NCBI GenBank assembly: GCA_013152135.1
Contig: JAADGX010000031.1
Location: 1 to 10,967 of the forward strand
DNA length: 10,967 bases
From: Chlorobiota bacterium
GTDB lineage: Bacteria; Bacteroidota; Ignavibacteria; SZUA-365; JAADGX01
Reading direction: 5' to 3'
The position numbers and the translations under genes were made by a program. This document shows, piece by piece, positions 1 through 6,582 of this stretch. How positions within the stretch are numbered: the first letter of the stretch is position 1; each line of letters begins with the position of its first letter. The notes under the pieces were generated by a model. That model had not been told where the DNA came from. It saw only the letters and a program-made list of their open reading frames with translations, and searched no databases.

Positions 1-370
1 CCCGGAAACGCTCGAGCCTGGACAACATGATTTCGTGATAATCATCTCCCCAGGCGTAGCGCGAGATGCGTGCGATTTCACCACTCTCCCCGTGCTTCCG
101 GGGCGTGTAGTAATTCATCCCGACACAAATCACACTGCGTACACCGGGCAGAAGGCGGCGAACATCGGACCGTTTCTCGGGATCACGCGCAAGCCAGTTC
201 ATCCCCGCATGAAACCCTCGATCCAACCATTCAAGCAAACACGCACGCTCCTTGCGCAGCGGTTCCGCAGCCGTGATACCGACATGGGTAAAACCGTGCT
301 CCCGCAACCGCTCCTTCACCCAGCGGGTTCGGTCTTGAAGTTCTCCATATTTGACAGGTGCATTCACCAT
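1..370 (-). CDS. queG: Epoxyqueuosine reductase QueG, N-terminal part (cut by the window edge)
   Basis: QueG is the cobalamin- and 4Fe-4S-dependent enzyme that reduces epoxyqueuosine to queuosine in the wobble position of tRNA, the last step of queuosine synthesis. Only the first 123 codons are present. They cover the N-terminal DUF1730 region, with EWLDRGFHAGMNWLARDPEKR at about 47-67, LLPGVRSVICVGMNYY at about 73-88 and SRYAWGDDYH at 103-112. The family's proposed catalytic aspartate lies in this last motif. The ferredoxin-like 4Fe-4S domain and the C-terminus lie beyond the left edge. The chosen ATG at 370 overlaps the TGA of the Rieske gene (ATGGTGA), which suggests coupled translation. 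A GTG one codon later is possible, and neither start has a strong Shine-Dalgarno. I recognise the family directly from the translated sequence. Confidence 0.9.
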   Translation of the reverse strand, partial: MVNAPVKYGELQDRTRWVKERLREHGFTHVGITAAEPLRKERACLLEWLDRGFHAGMNWLARDPEKRSDVRRLLPGVRSVICVGMNYYTPRKHGESGEIARISRYAWGDDYHEIMLSRLERFR

Positions 371-705
371 TCGATGGAATCGCGTCGTTCCTGTACGCGA
401 ACATGTATCTCATCGTCTATCACCCGTACGTCAAAGGTTTTCAGTCCCGGAAGACCGTTGGGCATGGCACCTGTTTCCAGGTGAAACTGCCAGCCGTGCA
501 GCGGACAGGACACGTACATGTTCTCCACGCACCCCTCGGCAATGAGAGGCGAATGCTGGTGCGGACAGATATTGCTTACCGCGTAATACTTGCCTTTAAC
601 ACGGAAGATGGCGATTTCCTCATCGTTGATGATCTTCACCGTCCCCTCGTCTTCAGTAATCTCCCGGACGTGGGCTACACGGATAAACTCATCGTCGTCA
701 CGCAC
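364..705 (-). CDS. Small Rieske [2Fe-2S] ferredoxin (NirD/BphF-like single domain)
   Basis: This is a 113-residue single-domain Rieske protein, probably a soluble cytoplasmic electron carrier, since there is no signal peptide or membrane segment. The two cluster-binding boxes are visible: C47-P-H49 and, 17 residues later, C67-P-L-H70-G-W. This is the CxH...CxxH arrangement that gives two Cys and two His ligands to a 2Fe-2S cluster. Its length fits stand-alone Rieske ferredoxins such as NirD or dioxygenase ferredoxins, but no nitrite reductase or oxygenase lies next to it. The start is GTG, with GGGAG about 6 nt upstream. The gene overlaps the upstream hydrolase gene by 8 nt (GTGCGTGA) and queG by 7 nt, so the three are probably co-translated. 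The redox partner is unknown; the hydrolase and QueG are candidates by position only. Confidence 0.88.
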   Translation of the reverse strand: MRDDDEFIRVAHVREITEDEGTVKIINDEEIAIFRVKGKYYAVSNICPHQHSPLIAEGCVENMYVSCPLHGWQFHLETGAMPNGLPGLKTFDVRVIDDEIHVRVQERRDSIEW

Positions 706-1570
706 CCTGGTCTCCCGAGAGAATCTCTGACAGCGCGCCCATGCGGCCGGGGCGAAATCCTTTTTCCGTCCGCACCACCGTGGCCGCTTCGTACACGGGA
801 TCGTGTTCGAAAAAAATCACCCACCGTTCTTCCACGGCGCGGGACAACAACTCGTTCTTCTCGCGTAACGTGACCAGCGGCTGCAAGTCGTATCCCATGA
901 TATACGGTGCCGGGATGTGACTTACAATTGGAATGAGGTCGGCAGCGTAGAGGACTTTCCGCCGCTCCGTTTCCACGAGAACCACCTGCTGGCCGAACGT
1001 ATGGCCCTCGACGGGAATCACGTGAATCCCGGGGAACAGATCGGTTTCGCCCTCGAGGAGATTCAAAACGCCGTGTTCTTGCAATGGCAGGTAATTCTCC
1101 GGGAAATAACTGGCCCGGTCGCGTTCGGACGGATGCAAGGCCCACTGCCATTGTTGCTTCTGAACATGGTACCGCGCGCGGGGGAACGTCGGAACGTACC
1201 GATCGTGATCCTTCGAAACCGCGCCTCCCACGTGGTCGAAATGCAAGTGCGTGATGATGACATCGGTAATGGAATCAAGGGACTCCCCCACTTCGGCGAG
1301 GCTGTGTTCCAGAGTGAACCGGGAAAAATCCACGTCGTATATCTTTTGCATCTTGTCGCTCAGCTTGTAACCCAGCCCGGTGTCTATAAGGATGGTTTGC
1401 TCGTTTCGTTTTATCAAAAGCAAGCGAGCCGCCATGTCAATCCGGTTCTGCTCGTCGGCCGGATTCGTTCGGTTCCACAAGTTCTTCGGAACCACGCCGA
1501 ACATCGCTCCGCCGTCAAGGCGAAACCGGCAGGTCTCAATCGGAAAGAAACGTGTTGTATCAGTGTTCAT
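698..1570 (-). CDS. Metallo-beta-lactamase-fold metallo-hydrolase, lactonase-like
   Basis: This is a 290-residue soluble hydrolase of the metallo-beta-lactamase fold. The di-metal site is complete. It has D63-T-G early in the fold, the signature H108-L-H110-F-D112-H113, then H190 (in VEGHTFGQQ), D211 (YAADL) and H256 (FFEHD). The long N-terminal strand region and the MAARLLLIKR...ILIDTGLG segment resemble the subgroup that includes AHL lactonases and similar ester or lactone hydrolases. The sequence does not fix a substrate. It is the first gene of an operon with a Rieske ferredoxin and queG, overlapping the former by 8 nt. No good Shine-Dalgarno precedes the ATG (only a GAG 2 nt away). A GATAAT box lies 7 nt before the ATG, so a leaderless transcript is possible. 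A second promoter candidate lies further upstream. Confidence 0.88.
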   Translation of the reverse strand: MNTDTTRFFPIETCRFRLDGGAMFGVVPKNLWNRTNPADEQNRIDMAARLLLIKRNEQTILIDTGLGYKLSDKMQKIYDVDFSRFTLEHSLAEVGESLDSITDVIITHLHFDHVGGAVSKDHDRYVPTFPRARYHVQKQQWQWALHPSERDRASYFPENYLPLQEHGVLNLLEGETDLFPGIHVIPVEGHTFGQQVVLVETERRKVLYAADLIPIVSHIPAPYIMGYDLQPLVTLREKNELLSRAVEERWVIFFEHDPVYEAATVVRTEKGFRPGRMGALSEILSGDQGA

Positions 1571-1590
1571 ATCTCAAATTATCATTAATC

Positions 1591-1627
1591 GGACAAAATA
1601 AAGGCCGGTTGCAAGCAACCGACCTTT
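1591..1627 (-). terminator. Rho-independent terminator of the ferredoxin gene
   Basis: Positions 1600-1611 pair with 1616-1627. Read on the minus strand this is a 12-bp stem with one G-U wobble (1605/1622) and a CUUG tetraloop, a known stable loop. It is followed by a T-rich run (TTTATTTTG) covering the inner stem end and 1591-1599. On the plus strand the wobble becomes a C-A mismatch and the flank is A-rich, so the structure is directional. It lies about 43 nt after the ferredoxin stop codon and just upstream of the hydrolase gene. Confidence 0.85.
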
Positions 1628-1653
1628 CTATCAACACAAAACACAGCGGTCAA
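1625..1653 (-). promoter_or_regulatory. Candidate promoter of the hydrolase-Rieske-queG operon, overlapping the terminator
   Basis: On the minus strand a TTGACC -35 box (1653-1648) is 17 nt from a TAGAAA -10 box (1630-1625). These match 5/6 and 4/6 of the sigma-70 consensus. Transcription would begin near 1618, at the end of the terminator's 5' arm. A transcript from here would lack most of that arm and so escape termination. A competing candidate is the GATAAT at 1583-1578, which has no good -35 box. This is a prediction from sequence alone. Confidence 0.4.
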
Positions 1654-1669
1654 GTGCCGCGCGAATGAT

Positions 1670-2002
1670 CTACCGACCTAACTCGTCGAGGTACTTGACC
1701 TTTTCTAAGAGCTGCTCTTTCGTTTCTACGTGGTTCGGATCCGGCACACAACAATCAACGGGACAAACAGCCGCGCATTGAGGTTCGTCGTGAAACGTTT
1801 CGCACTCGGTACACTTGTCGGGTACGATGTAGAAAAAGTCAGCGCTCCAGAAACCCGTGGCGCCGGAAGGAGCAGGATCGCCTTCTCCATACGTCTTGCC
1901 GCCGAGTTCCCAATCCGCGCCGCCTTCATAAATCGCGTTATTCGGGCATTCCGGTTCGCATGCACCGCAATTGATGCATTCATCAGTGATCATTAAAGCC
2001 AT
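1670..2002 (-). CDS. 2[4Fe-4S] dicluster ferredoxin, Alvin type
   Basis: This 110-residue cytoplasmic low-potential electron carrier binds two 4Fe-4S clusters. The first motif is C9xxC12xxC15xxxC19-P. The second is C64xxC67 followed by eight residues to C76xxxC80-P. The longer gap inside the second motif and the roughly 25-residue tail after it are the hallmark of the Alvin (Allochromatium/Chlorobium) type. Residues 27-58, rich in Gly, Trp and Asp, form a spacer between the clusters that minimal ferredoxins lack. I recall similar spacers in ferredoxins of the Bacteroidota-Chlorobiota group. The start is well supported: GGAAGGAA lies about 7 nt upstream of the ATG. The gene stands alone, with its own promoter (2059-2087) and terminator (1591-1627). 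Likely partners such as pyruvate:ferredoxin oxidoreductase are not in the window. Confidence 0.93.
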   Translation of the reverse strand: MALMITDECINCGACEPECPNNAIYEGGADWELGGKTYGEGDPAPSGATGFWSADFFYIVPDKCTECETFHDEPQCAAVCPVDCCVPDPNHVETKEQLLEKVKYLDELGR

Positions 2003-2058
2003 GGTAAAATTCCTTCCAATGATGGGTTCATGTGATAGGTTGGAATGAAATCAGATTG

Positions 2059-2087
2059 AATATCCTCGATGTCACAAGAGGAGTCAA
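2059..2087 (-). promoter_or_regulatory. Predicted sigma-70-type promoter of the ferredoxin gene
   Basis: On the minus strand, TTGACT (2087-2082, 5/6 of consensus) is separated by exactly 17 nt from GATATT (2064-2059, 4/6). Transcription would begin near 2051, giving a leader of about 50 nt that carries the strong GGAAGGAA ribosome site. A small inverted repeat, TCAAG-4 nt-CTTGA (2084-2097), overlaps the -35 box and could be an operator. Confidence 0.5.
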
Positions 2088-2168
2088 GGTGTCTTGATTT
2101 GCAAAGAACGTATCGCTGCAAAACTGTTGCAGGTTGTGAAAGAACCGTGTATCAACCGCTTTCATCTG

Positions 2169-2198
2169 TTAAAAAGTTACTATGTTCATCGATATAAA
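2169..2198 (+). promoter_or_regulatory. Predicted promoter of the DUF192-methyltransferase pair
   Basis: TTAAAA (2169-2174) and TATAAA (2193-2198) match 4/6 and 5/6 of the sigma-70 boxes with an 18-nt spacer. Transcription would start near 2205, leaving a leader of about 70 nt before the DUF192 ATG. An 8-bp palindrome, GTGATCAC (2207-2214), lies right after the predicted start. The rest of the 275-nt divergent spacer (2003-2277) holds no gene that I can see. Confidence 0.4.
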
Positions 2199-2277
2199 CC
2201 AAACAGGTGATCACGTGAAATCCCCGGAAAATACTATCTTGATGGTGAAACATGTTTAAGCTGACAGGGACTACGCA

Positions 2278-2847
2278 ATGACCAGAAGAGAGAAGCCGAC
2301 CCCGGCCTCCACGAAACCCGAGGGGAAAAACGCCAACCTGAAATACCTTCTCATCGGCACGGTCGCTCTCGTTATCATCGCTATCGCGTTTATCATCATG
2401 CGTTCGCCCGAGCCCGTCCAACCGAACGTCCCACCCGTCCCACATCCGACACCAACAACATCATTCCGGGACGACGGCGTCCTGATTTTTTCCTCGGCAG
2501 ACGGCCGACAAAAAGCCCGCATCACCATCGAGATTGCGCAGACCGAGGAGCAGCGGACGCAAGGCTTGATGGGCCGCACCGGCTTCGACTTTACGAAAGG
2601 CATGCTTTTCATATTTGATAATGAAGAAGAGCGGGCTTTCTGGATGGCGAACACCCCGACGTCGCTCGACATCATCTTCGTCAACCGGAACAAGGAAATC
2701 GTAAAGATCCATTCACGCACACAACCGTATTCGACCGATTCGTATCCTTCCGAAAAACCCGCGAAATACGTTGTCGAAACCCTCGGTGGTTTCTGCTCGC
2801 GATTCGGAATCGAAGAAGGCGACAGGATTTCCTGGCTCGCGGAATAG
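2278..2847 (+). CDS. Membrane-anchored DUF192 family protein
   Basis: This 189-residue protein has a short basic N-terminus, one membrane segment at about 23-41, a Pro/Thr-rich linker (about 43-62) and a DUF192 domain (about 66-186). The domain's usual motifs are present: QGLMGR (95-100), GMLFIF (108-113), FWMANT (121-126) and LDIIF (130-134). A Y-P-S-x-K-P-A-K-Y-V-x-E stretch and the closing G-I-x-x-G-D (177-182) follow. The anchor and linker place the domain outside the cytoplasmic membrane, in the periplasm. The biochemical role of DUF192 is not established, so I assign none. The start ATG has only a weak AGGGA site 8-9 nt upstream. The methyltransferase gene begins 2 nt after its stop, so the two are probably co-transcribed. 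Confidence 0.87.
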   Translation: MTRREKPTPASTKPEGKNANLKYLLIGTVALVIIAIAFIIMRSPEPVQPNVPPVPHPTPTTSFRDDGVLIFSSADGRQKARITIEIAQTEEQRTQGLMGRTGFDFTKGMLFIFDNEEERAFWMANTPTSLDIIFVNRNKEIVKIHSRTQPYSTDSYPSEKPAKYVVETLGGFCSRFGIEEGDRISWLAE

Positions 2848-2849
2848 CA

Positions 2850-3584
2850 ATGTACACCGTCATCGATCCTGATATCGCCGAATACCTGTCCCATTGGATG
2901 CGGCACCGCGACCCGCTGCTGGACGAAATGGAATCGTACGCGAGAGAGAATGATTTCCCGATCATCGGACCGCTGGCCGGCGCGTACCTGTACCAACTCG
3001 CCTGCATGAGCAACGCGAAGAGGGTCTTCGAGCTTGGTTCGGGTTACGGGTATTCCGCGTACTACTTCCTGAAAGCCGTGGGTCCAACCGGGATGGTTCA
3101 CTGCACGGAGCTCTCCGAAAAGAACATCGATCTCGCCCGGGATTTTCTCACGCGCGCGGACCTATGGGATCGCGTAACGTTTCACCAGGAGGACGCTCTC
3201 TCGGCGTTGGAGAGGATCGGCGGTAGCTGGGATGTAATCTTCAACGACATACACAAACACCAGTATCCGGCGTCAATAGAGCTAGCATATCATCATCTGC
3301 GACCGGGCGGTTTGTTCATCAGCGACAACGTGCTCTGGTCAGGACGGGTGCTTGACGGCAAGGACGACGGGTCGCCGGACACGGCCGCGATCAAGGAATT
3401 CACGCGCCCGAAGGGTTCATCACGACTATTCTTCCAATACGGGACGGTATTGCCGTCGCCGTGCGGCGCTAGACCGCGCGGGAGCTTCGTCCGGTCCACC
3501 GGCGAAACGCTTTCTTTCTATTCGCAGATAGCATTCGGGAATGATATATTAGCAGCGTATGTGTGGTTGCACAGCTCATCGTAG
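2850..3584 (+). CDS. SAM-dependent O-methyltransferase (family 3), frameshifted near the 3' end
   Basis: Residues 1-186 form a standard family 3 (COMT-like, metal-dependent) O-methyltransferase. The SAM motif is E61-L-G-S-G-Y-G. Likely metal ligands are D133, D159 and N160, with K136 in the catalytic-lysine position (FNDIHK). After R186 (codon at 3405-3407) the frame departs from the family. It reads 58 residues rich in Pro, Ser and Arg to a stop at 3584. In another frame, from about 3413, the DNA encodes GFITTILPIRDGIAVAVRR and then TAG at 3470-3472, which is the family's normal C-terminus. The distance between the two parts looks about 13 nt short of the usual family spacing, which would explain the shift. 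The product may be inactive, or this may be an assembly error. The substrate is unknown. It follows the DUF192 gene by 2 nt. Confidence 0.85.
   Translation: MYTVIDPDIAEYLSHWMRHRDPLLDEMESYARENDFPIIGPLAGAYLYQLACMSNAKRVFELGSGYGYSAYYFLKAVGPTGMVHCTELSEKNIDLARDFLTRADLWDRVTFHQEDALSALERIGGSWDVIFNDIHKHQYPASIELAYHHLRPGGLFISDNVLWSGRVLDGKDDGSPDTAAIKEFTRPKGSSRLFFQYGTVLPSPCGARPRGSFVRSTGETLSFYSQIAFGNDILAAYVWLHSSS
3521..3550 (+). promoter_or_regulatory. Predicted promoter of trkA-trkH
   Basis: TTCGCA (3521-3526) and TATATT (3545-3550) match 4/6 and 5/6 of the sigma-70 boxes with an 18-nt spacer, giving a leader of about 40 nt before trkA. The site lies within the out-of-frame tail of the methyltransferase gene. 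If that gene originally ended at 3472, this stretch was intergenic, which fits a promoter here. Confidence 0.4.
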
Positions 3585-3596
3585 TCCAGGAATTTC

Positions 3597-4949
3597 ATGC
3601 AGATAATCATTACCGGCGCCGGGTTGGTGGGAACCAGCCTGGCGGAGCAACTCCTTAAGGAAAACCACGACGTCGCCCTCGTGGAACAGGATCCCACCCG
3701 GGCGGAAAACGTGGGAGACAAGCTCGACGCCCTCATGGTTACGGGGTCCGGCAGCAATCCGATCGACCTGGAACGCGCCGGTATCGCCGAAGCCGACATG
3801 CTGATTGCCGCCACTCCCGTGGACGAAGTCAACGTTCTGGGTTGCATGATCGCCAAGCACTACGACGTACCGCGGCGTATCGCCCGCATCCGCAAGTGGA
3901 ACTTCGAGGATCTCGATGCCCGCATCACTCCGGAAGGGCTCGGTATTACCCAGGTGATATATCCCGAAGAAAGCACGATCCAGGCTGTTCTCAATTATAT
4001 CGAGACACCCTTCGCCATCGACGCCCAGGATTTTCAGAAGCGCACGATTCTCCTGCGCAGTTACCTTGTAACCGAGGAAATGCCCATCGCCAACCGTTCG
4101 CTCATCGAGCTCCGCGAATCCTCTGAAGCAAAAATCCTGGTCGTGGCGATCATTCGCGGCGACGAGGTTTTCATCCCCAAGGGAGAGGACTGCGTCCTGC
4201 CGGGTGACAAACCGCTGTTCATCTTTCCACGCGAAGCCCTCCCCGTTTTCCTCGAACTGGTTAACGCGGCGCACGTCCCGAAGAAGAAAGCCATCGTCTT
4301 CGGCGACACCTTGACGGCCCTCAACATTGCCAGGGCGTTGCAGAATGAAATCGACACTGTCGTGTTCATCGACCCCGATCTCGAACACGGGAAAATCGTT
4401 GCGGAGCAGCTCCACGACGTGGATGTCCTGCTCGGTCATGGAGCCGACGTCGACGTTCTCCGGGAAGCGAACATCCGGTTCGCGGATTACTTCATAGCCG
4501 CTTCCACCGCGACTCACGAGAACGTCCTGTCGTGTCTGCTGGCCAAGTCGGAAGGGGCGAAGGACGTCATTTCCATCGTCAACGAAGACCAGTACGTCGG
4601 ACTGATTCTCTCTATCGGAATCAACAACGTCATCAATCCGCGGCAGCTCACCGCCGCCAGCATTCTCAGCACTATCAATCCGGCGTACGTCGGCCCTTCC
4701 CTGCATATCCAGAAGACCGACATCGACGTCATCCGGTTCAAGGTTCGTGAGGACGCTCCCGTTACGGGCAAACCGCTGATGGAAGGCTGGAAAAAAGCAC
4801 GCGGGATTGCAATCGTGGGAGCGGTTCTCCGTCACGATGAAATGATCATTCCCACGGGAACAACCGTTCTTCAGCCGGATGACCTTGTCATCGTTTTCAC
4901 ACGGTCTGCCGGGATACCCAAACTTCGGAAACTCTTCGGAACCGACTGA
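3597..4949 (+). CDS. trkA: Trk potassium uptake system NAD-binding regulator TrkA
   Basis: TrkA is the cytoplasmic ring-forming protein that binds NAD(H) or ATP/ADP and gates the TrkH potassium pore. The 450 residues show the duplicated RCK layout. The first Rossmann (RCK_N) domain is at about 1-120, starting with G7-A-G9-L-V-G12 and ending strand 2 with the acidic residue of ALVEQD. Then come RCK_C at about 135-220, a second RCK_N at about 230-350 and a second RCK_C at about 365-449. Its length is close to the usual 450-460. The second Rossmann loop reads F-G236-D-T-L-T-A, so it lacks the GxGxxG pattern, although an acidic end of strand 2 (VFIDPD) remains. The start ATG has AGGA 5 nt upstream. 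trkH follows after 18 nt, so both subunits are probably made from one transcript. Confidence 0.95.
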   Translation: MQIIITGAGLVGTSLAEQLLKENHDVALVEQDPTRAENVGDKLDALMVTGSGSNPIDLERAGIAEADMLIAATPVDEVNVLGCMIAKHYDVPRRIARIRKWNFEDLDARITPEGLGITQVIYPEESTIQAVLNYIETPFAIDAQDFQKRTILLRSYLVTEEMPIANRSLIELRESSEAKILVVAIIRGDEVFIPKGEDCVLPGDKPLFIFPREALPVFLELVNAAHVPKKKAIVFGDTLTALNIARALQNEIDTVVFIDPDLEHGKIVAEQLHDVDVLLGHGADVDVLREANIRFADYFIAASTATHENVLSCLLAKSEGAKDVISIVNEDQYVGLILSIGINNVINPRQLTAASILSTINPAYVGPSLHIQKTDIDVIRFKVREDAPVTGKPLMEGWKKARGIAIVGAVLRHDEMIIPTGTTVLQPDDLVIVFTRSAGIPKLRKLFGTD

Positions 4950-4967
4950 AACCACAGCCAGCGCCGC

Positions 4968-6566
4968 ATGCATAAGCGAACCGTTCTTTACGGAATTGCC
5001 CGACTCCTCCAGGTGATGGGGCTCGTGATGCTGATCCCCACCGTCATCGCGTGGCTTGACTATCCCCAGCTCGAACCGATGGAGATACTGCTGTCACCGG
5101 AGTTCTCGGGATTCTGGATCGCCATCGTGGCCGCGCTCAGCATGGGAACCCTCCTCGCCGTGATTTTCCGGAAAGCGCGCTTTCACCAAACCGTACGTGA
5201 AGGTTTCGCGATCGTGACACTGGGTTGGATCGTGCTCACGTTTTTCGGGTGCCTCCCCTTTTTCATCTACTTCCTGGAGCAGGGCGGCGACTACAGTCCG
5301 GGAGGAATCGGATACGCGTTCACCAACGCGTTCTTCGAGATCATGAGCGGCTTCACGACGACCGGCGCAACGATCCTGACGAATATCGAGGCCATCCCCC
5401 GGGGATTGCTTTTCTGGCGCAGCCTTACGCACTGGCTGGGAGGCATGGGAATCGTAACGCTGGCCCTCGCCATCTTCCCCGTCCTGGGCGTGTCCGGCTA
5501 CCACATGTTCAAGGGCGAAGTGCCTGGTCCGACAACCGAGCGCTTGCAGCCACGTCTCGCGGAAACGGCATCCGTGCTTTGGGGCGTGTACATCGTTCTC
5601 TCCCTCGCGGAAACGATTCTGCTCATGCTGGGAGGGTTGGACTGGTTCGAAGCCCTTTGCCATACTTTCGGCACGATGGCCACCGGTGGATTCAGTACCA
5701 GGAACGCGTCCATCGGATATTACCAGTCCGACTTCGTTCATTGGGTCATCATCGTGTTCATGTTCCTGGCCGGCGTCAATTTTCTCCTTCACTTCAACTT
5801 CCTGCGCGGAAAGTACCGCGTGTTCGCCATCGACCGGGAGTTTCGTTTTTACGCCCTGATCATCGGCGTCGCCATCGGGATCGGAACGCTGGTACTGTAC
5901 ACCGAAGGTCTCCCGTCAACCGATGTTTCCCGCCTGTCGTACCGCCACGATCCTCCCGCAGCGGAGGAGTTCGCCCGCCACGTCGAGCGGGAAGCGGACA
6001 AGGTCGCCGGCCTGTATGGCAGCTTCAAACAAGCGGCTTTCCAAGTGGTTTCCATCACGACCACAACCGGTTACGGAACAGCGGATTTCGATACCTGGCC
6101 TACAACGCTCCGGCTCATGCTCATCGTGTTGATGTTCTTCGGGGGCTGCGCGGGATCGACCGGGGGCGGGATAAAGATGGTGCGCGTCCTGGTTATCATG
6201 AAAGCCGCGTTCCGGGAAATCATACGCATGGCACGGCCCCGCATTATCCGCCCGATCAAAATCGGCCGAAACGCCCTGGAAGAGGACCGTGTCAGCAATA
6301 TCGTTACGTTCTTCATTCTCTTCGTGGGCCTGTTCGTCGTCTCGTCGCTGGTAATGACGGCGTTTGTCCCGGATCTGGTGACCGCTTTCAGCGCGGTTAT
6401 TGCATGCCTCGCGAACATCGGTCCCGGTCTTGCGGGGGTCGGATCCATAGAAAACTACAACTGGATCCCGCCGGGTGGTAAATGGCTCCTGATCGTCAAC
6501 ATGCTCCTCGGACGCCTGGAGATCTTCACGGTGTTGATCATTCTCCGTCCATCGGTATGGAAATAA
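4968..6566 (+). CDS. trkH: Trk potassium transporter membrane subunit TrkH
   Basis: TrkH is the integral-membrane K+ pore, built from four membrane-pore-membrane repeats. All four selectivity-filter loops are visible in the 532 residues: TTTGAT (130-135), TGGFST (239-244), TTTTGYG (364-370) and NIGPG (483-487). Other conserved parts are HWLGGMGI (155-162), GGCAGSTGGGIK (392-403) and the ending LLGRLEIFTVLIILRPSVW, so the gene is complete. Residues 312-350, just before the third filter, form a charged segment (rich in Glu, Asp and Arg). I think it is some 20 residues longer than in typical homologues, and it would lie on the outer face. The ATG has no convincing Shine-Dalgarno and lies 18 nt after trkA, so coupling to trkA translation is likely. 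Confidence 0.95.
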   Translation: MHKRTVLYGIARLLQVMGLVMLIPTVIAWLDYPQLEPMEILLSPEFSGFWIAIVAALSMGTLLAVIFRKARFHQTVREGFAIVTLGWIVLTFFGCLPFFIYFLEQGGDYSPGGIGYAFTNAFFEIMSGFTTTGATILTNIEAIPRGLLFWRSLTHWLGGMGIVTLALAIFPVLGVSGYHMFKGEVPGPTTERLQPRLAETASVLWGVYIVLSLAETILLMLGGLDWFEALCHTFGTMATGGFSTRNASIGYYQSDFVHWVIIVFMFLAGVNFLLHFNFLRGKYRVFAIDREFRFYALIIGVAIGIGTLVLYTEGLPSTDVSRLSYRHDPPAAEEFARHVEREADKVAGLYGSFKQAAFQVVSITTTTGYGTADFDTWPTTLRLMLIVLMFFGGCAGSTGGGIKMVRVLVIMKAAFREIIRMARPRIIRPIKIGRNALEEDRVSNIVTFFILFVGLFVVSSLVMTAFVPDLVTAFSAVIACLANIGPGLAGVGSIENYNWIPPGGKWLLIVNMLLGRLEIFTVLIILRPSVWK

Positions 6567-6582
6567 CCGCGCGCAAAGCATA

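Noticed and set aside
917..1588. 223-codon plus-strand frame opposite the MBL hydrolase
   Set aside because: The minus-strand frame has the complete metal-ligand set; the plus frame shows nothing recognisable.
2207..2214. GTGATCAC palindrome after the predicted DUF192 transcription start, as an operator
   Set aside because: An 8-bp palindrome is expected by chance at this scale and no second copy is seen nearby.
2271..3101. 276-codon minus-strand frame opposite the DUF192 and methyltransferase genes
   Set aside because: It spans two well-supported genes on the other strand and carries no family motif.
3576..4973. 465-codon open frame on the minus strand opposite trkA
   Set aside because: It mirrors trkA codon for codon, has no recognisable domain, and its composition (many Asp, Val, Gly and Arg) is typical of antisense shadow frames in GC-rich genes.
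5225..6481. 418-codon plus-strand frame inside trkH
   Set aside because: It is Arg- and His-rich, has no domain and overlaps a fully conserved TrkH, so it is an off-frame shadow.
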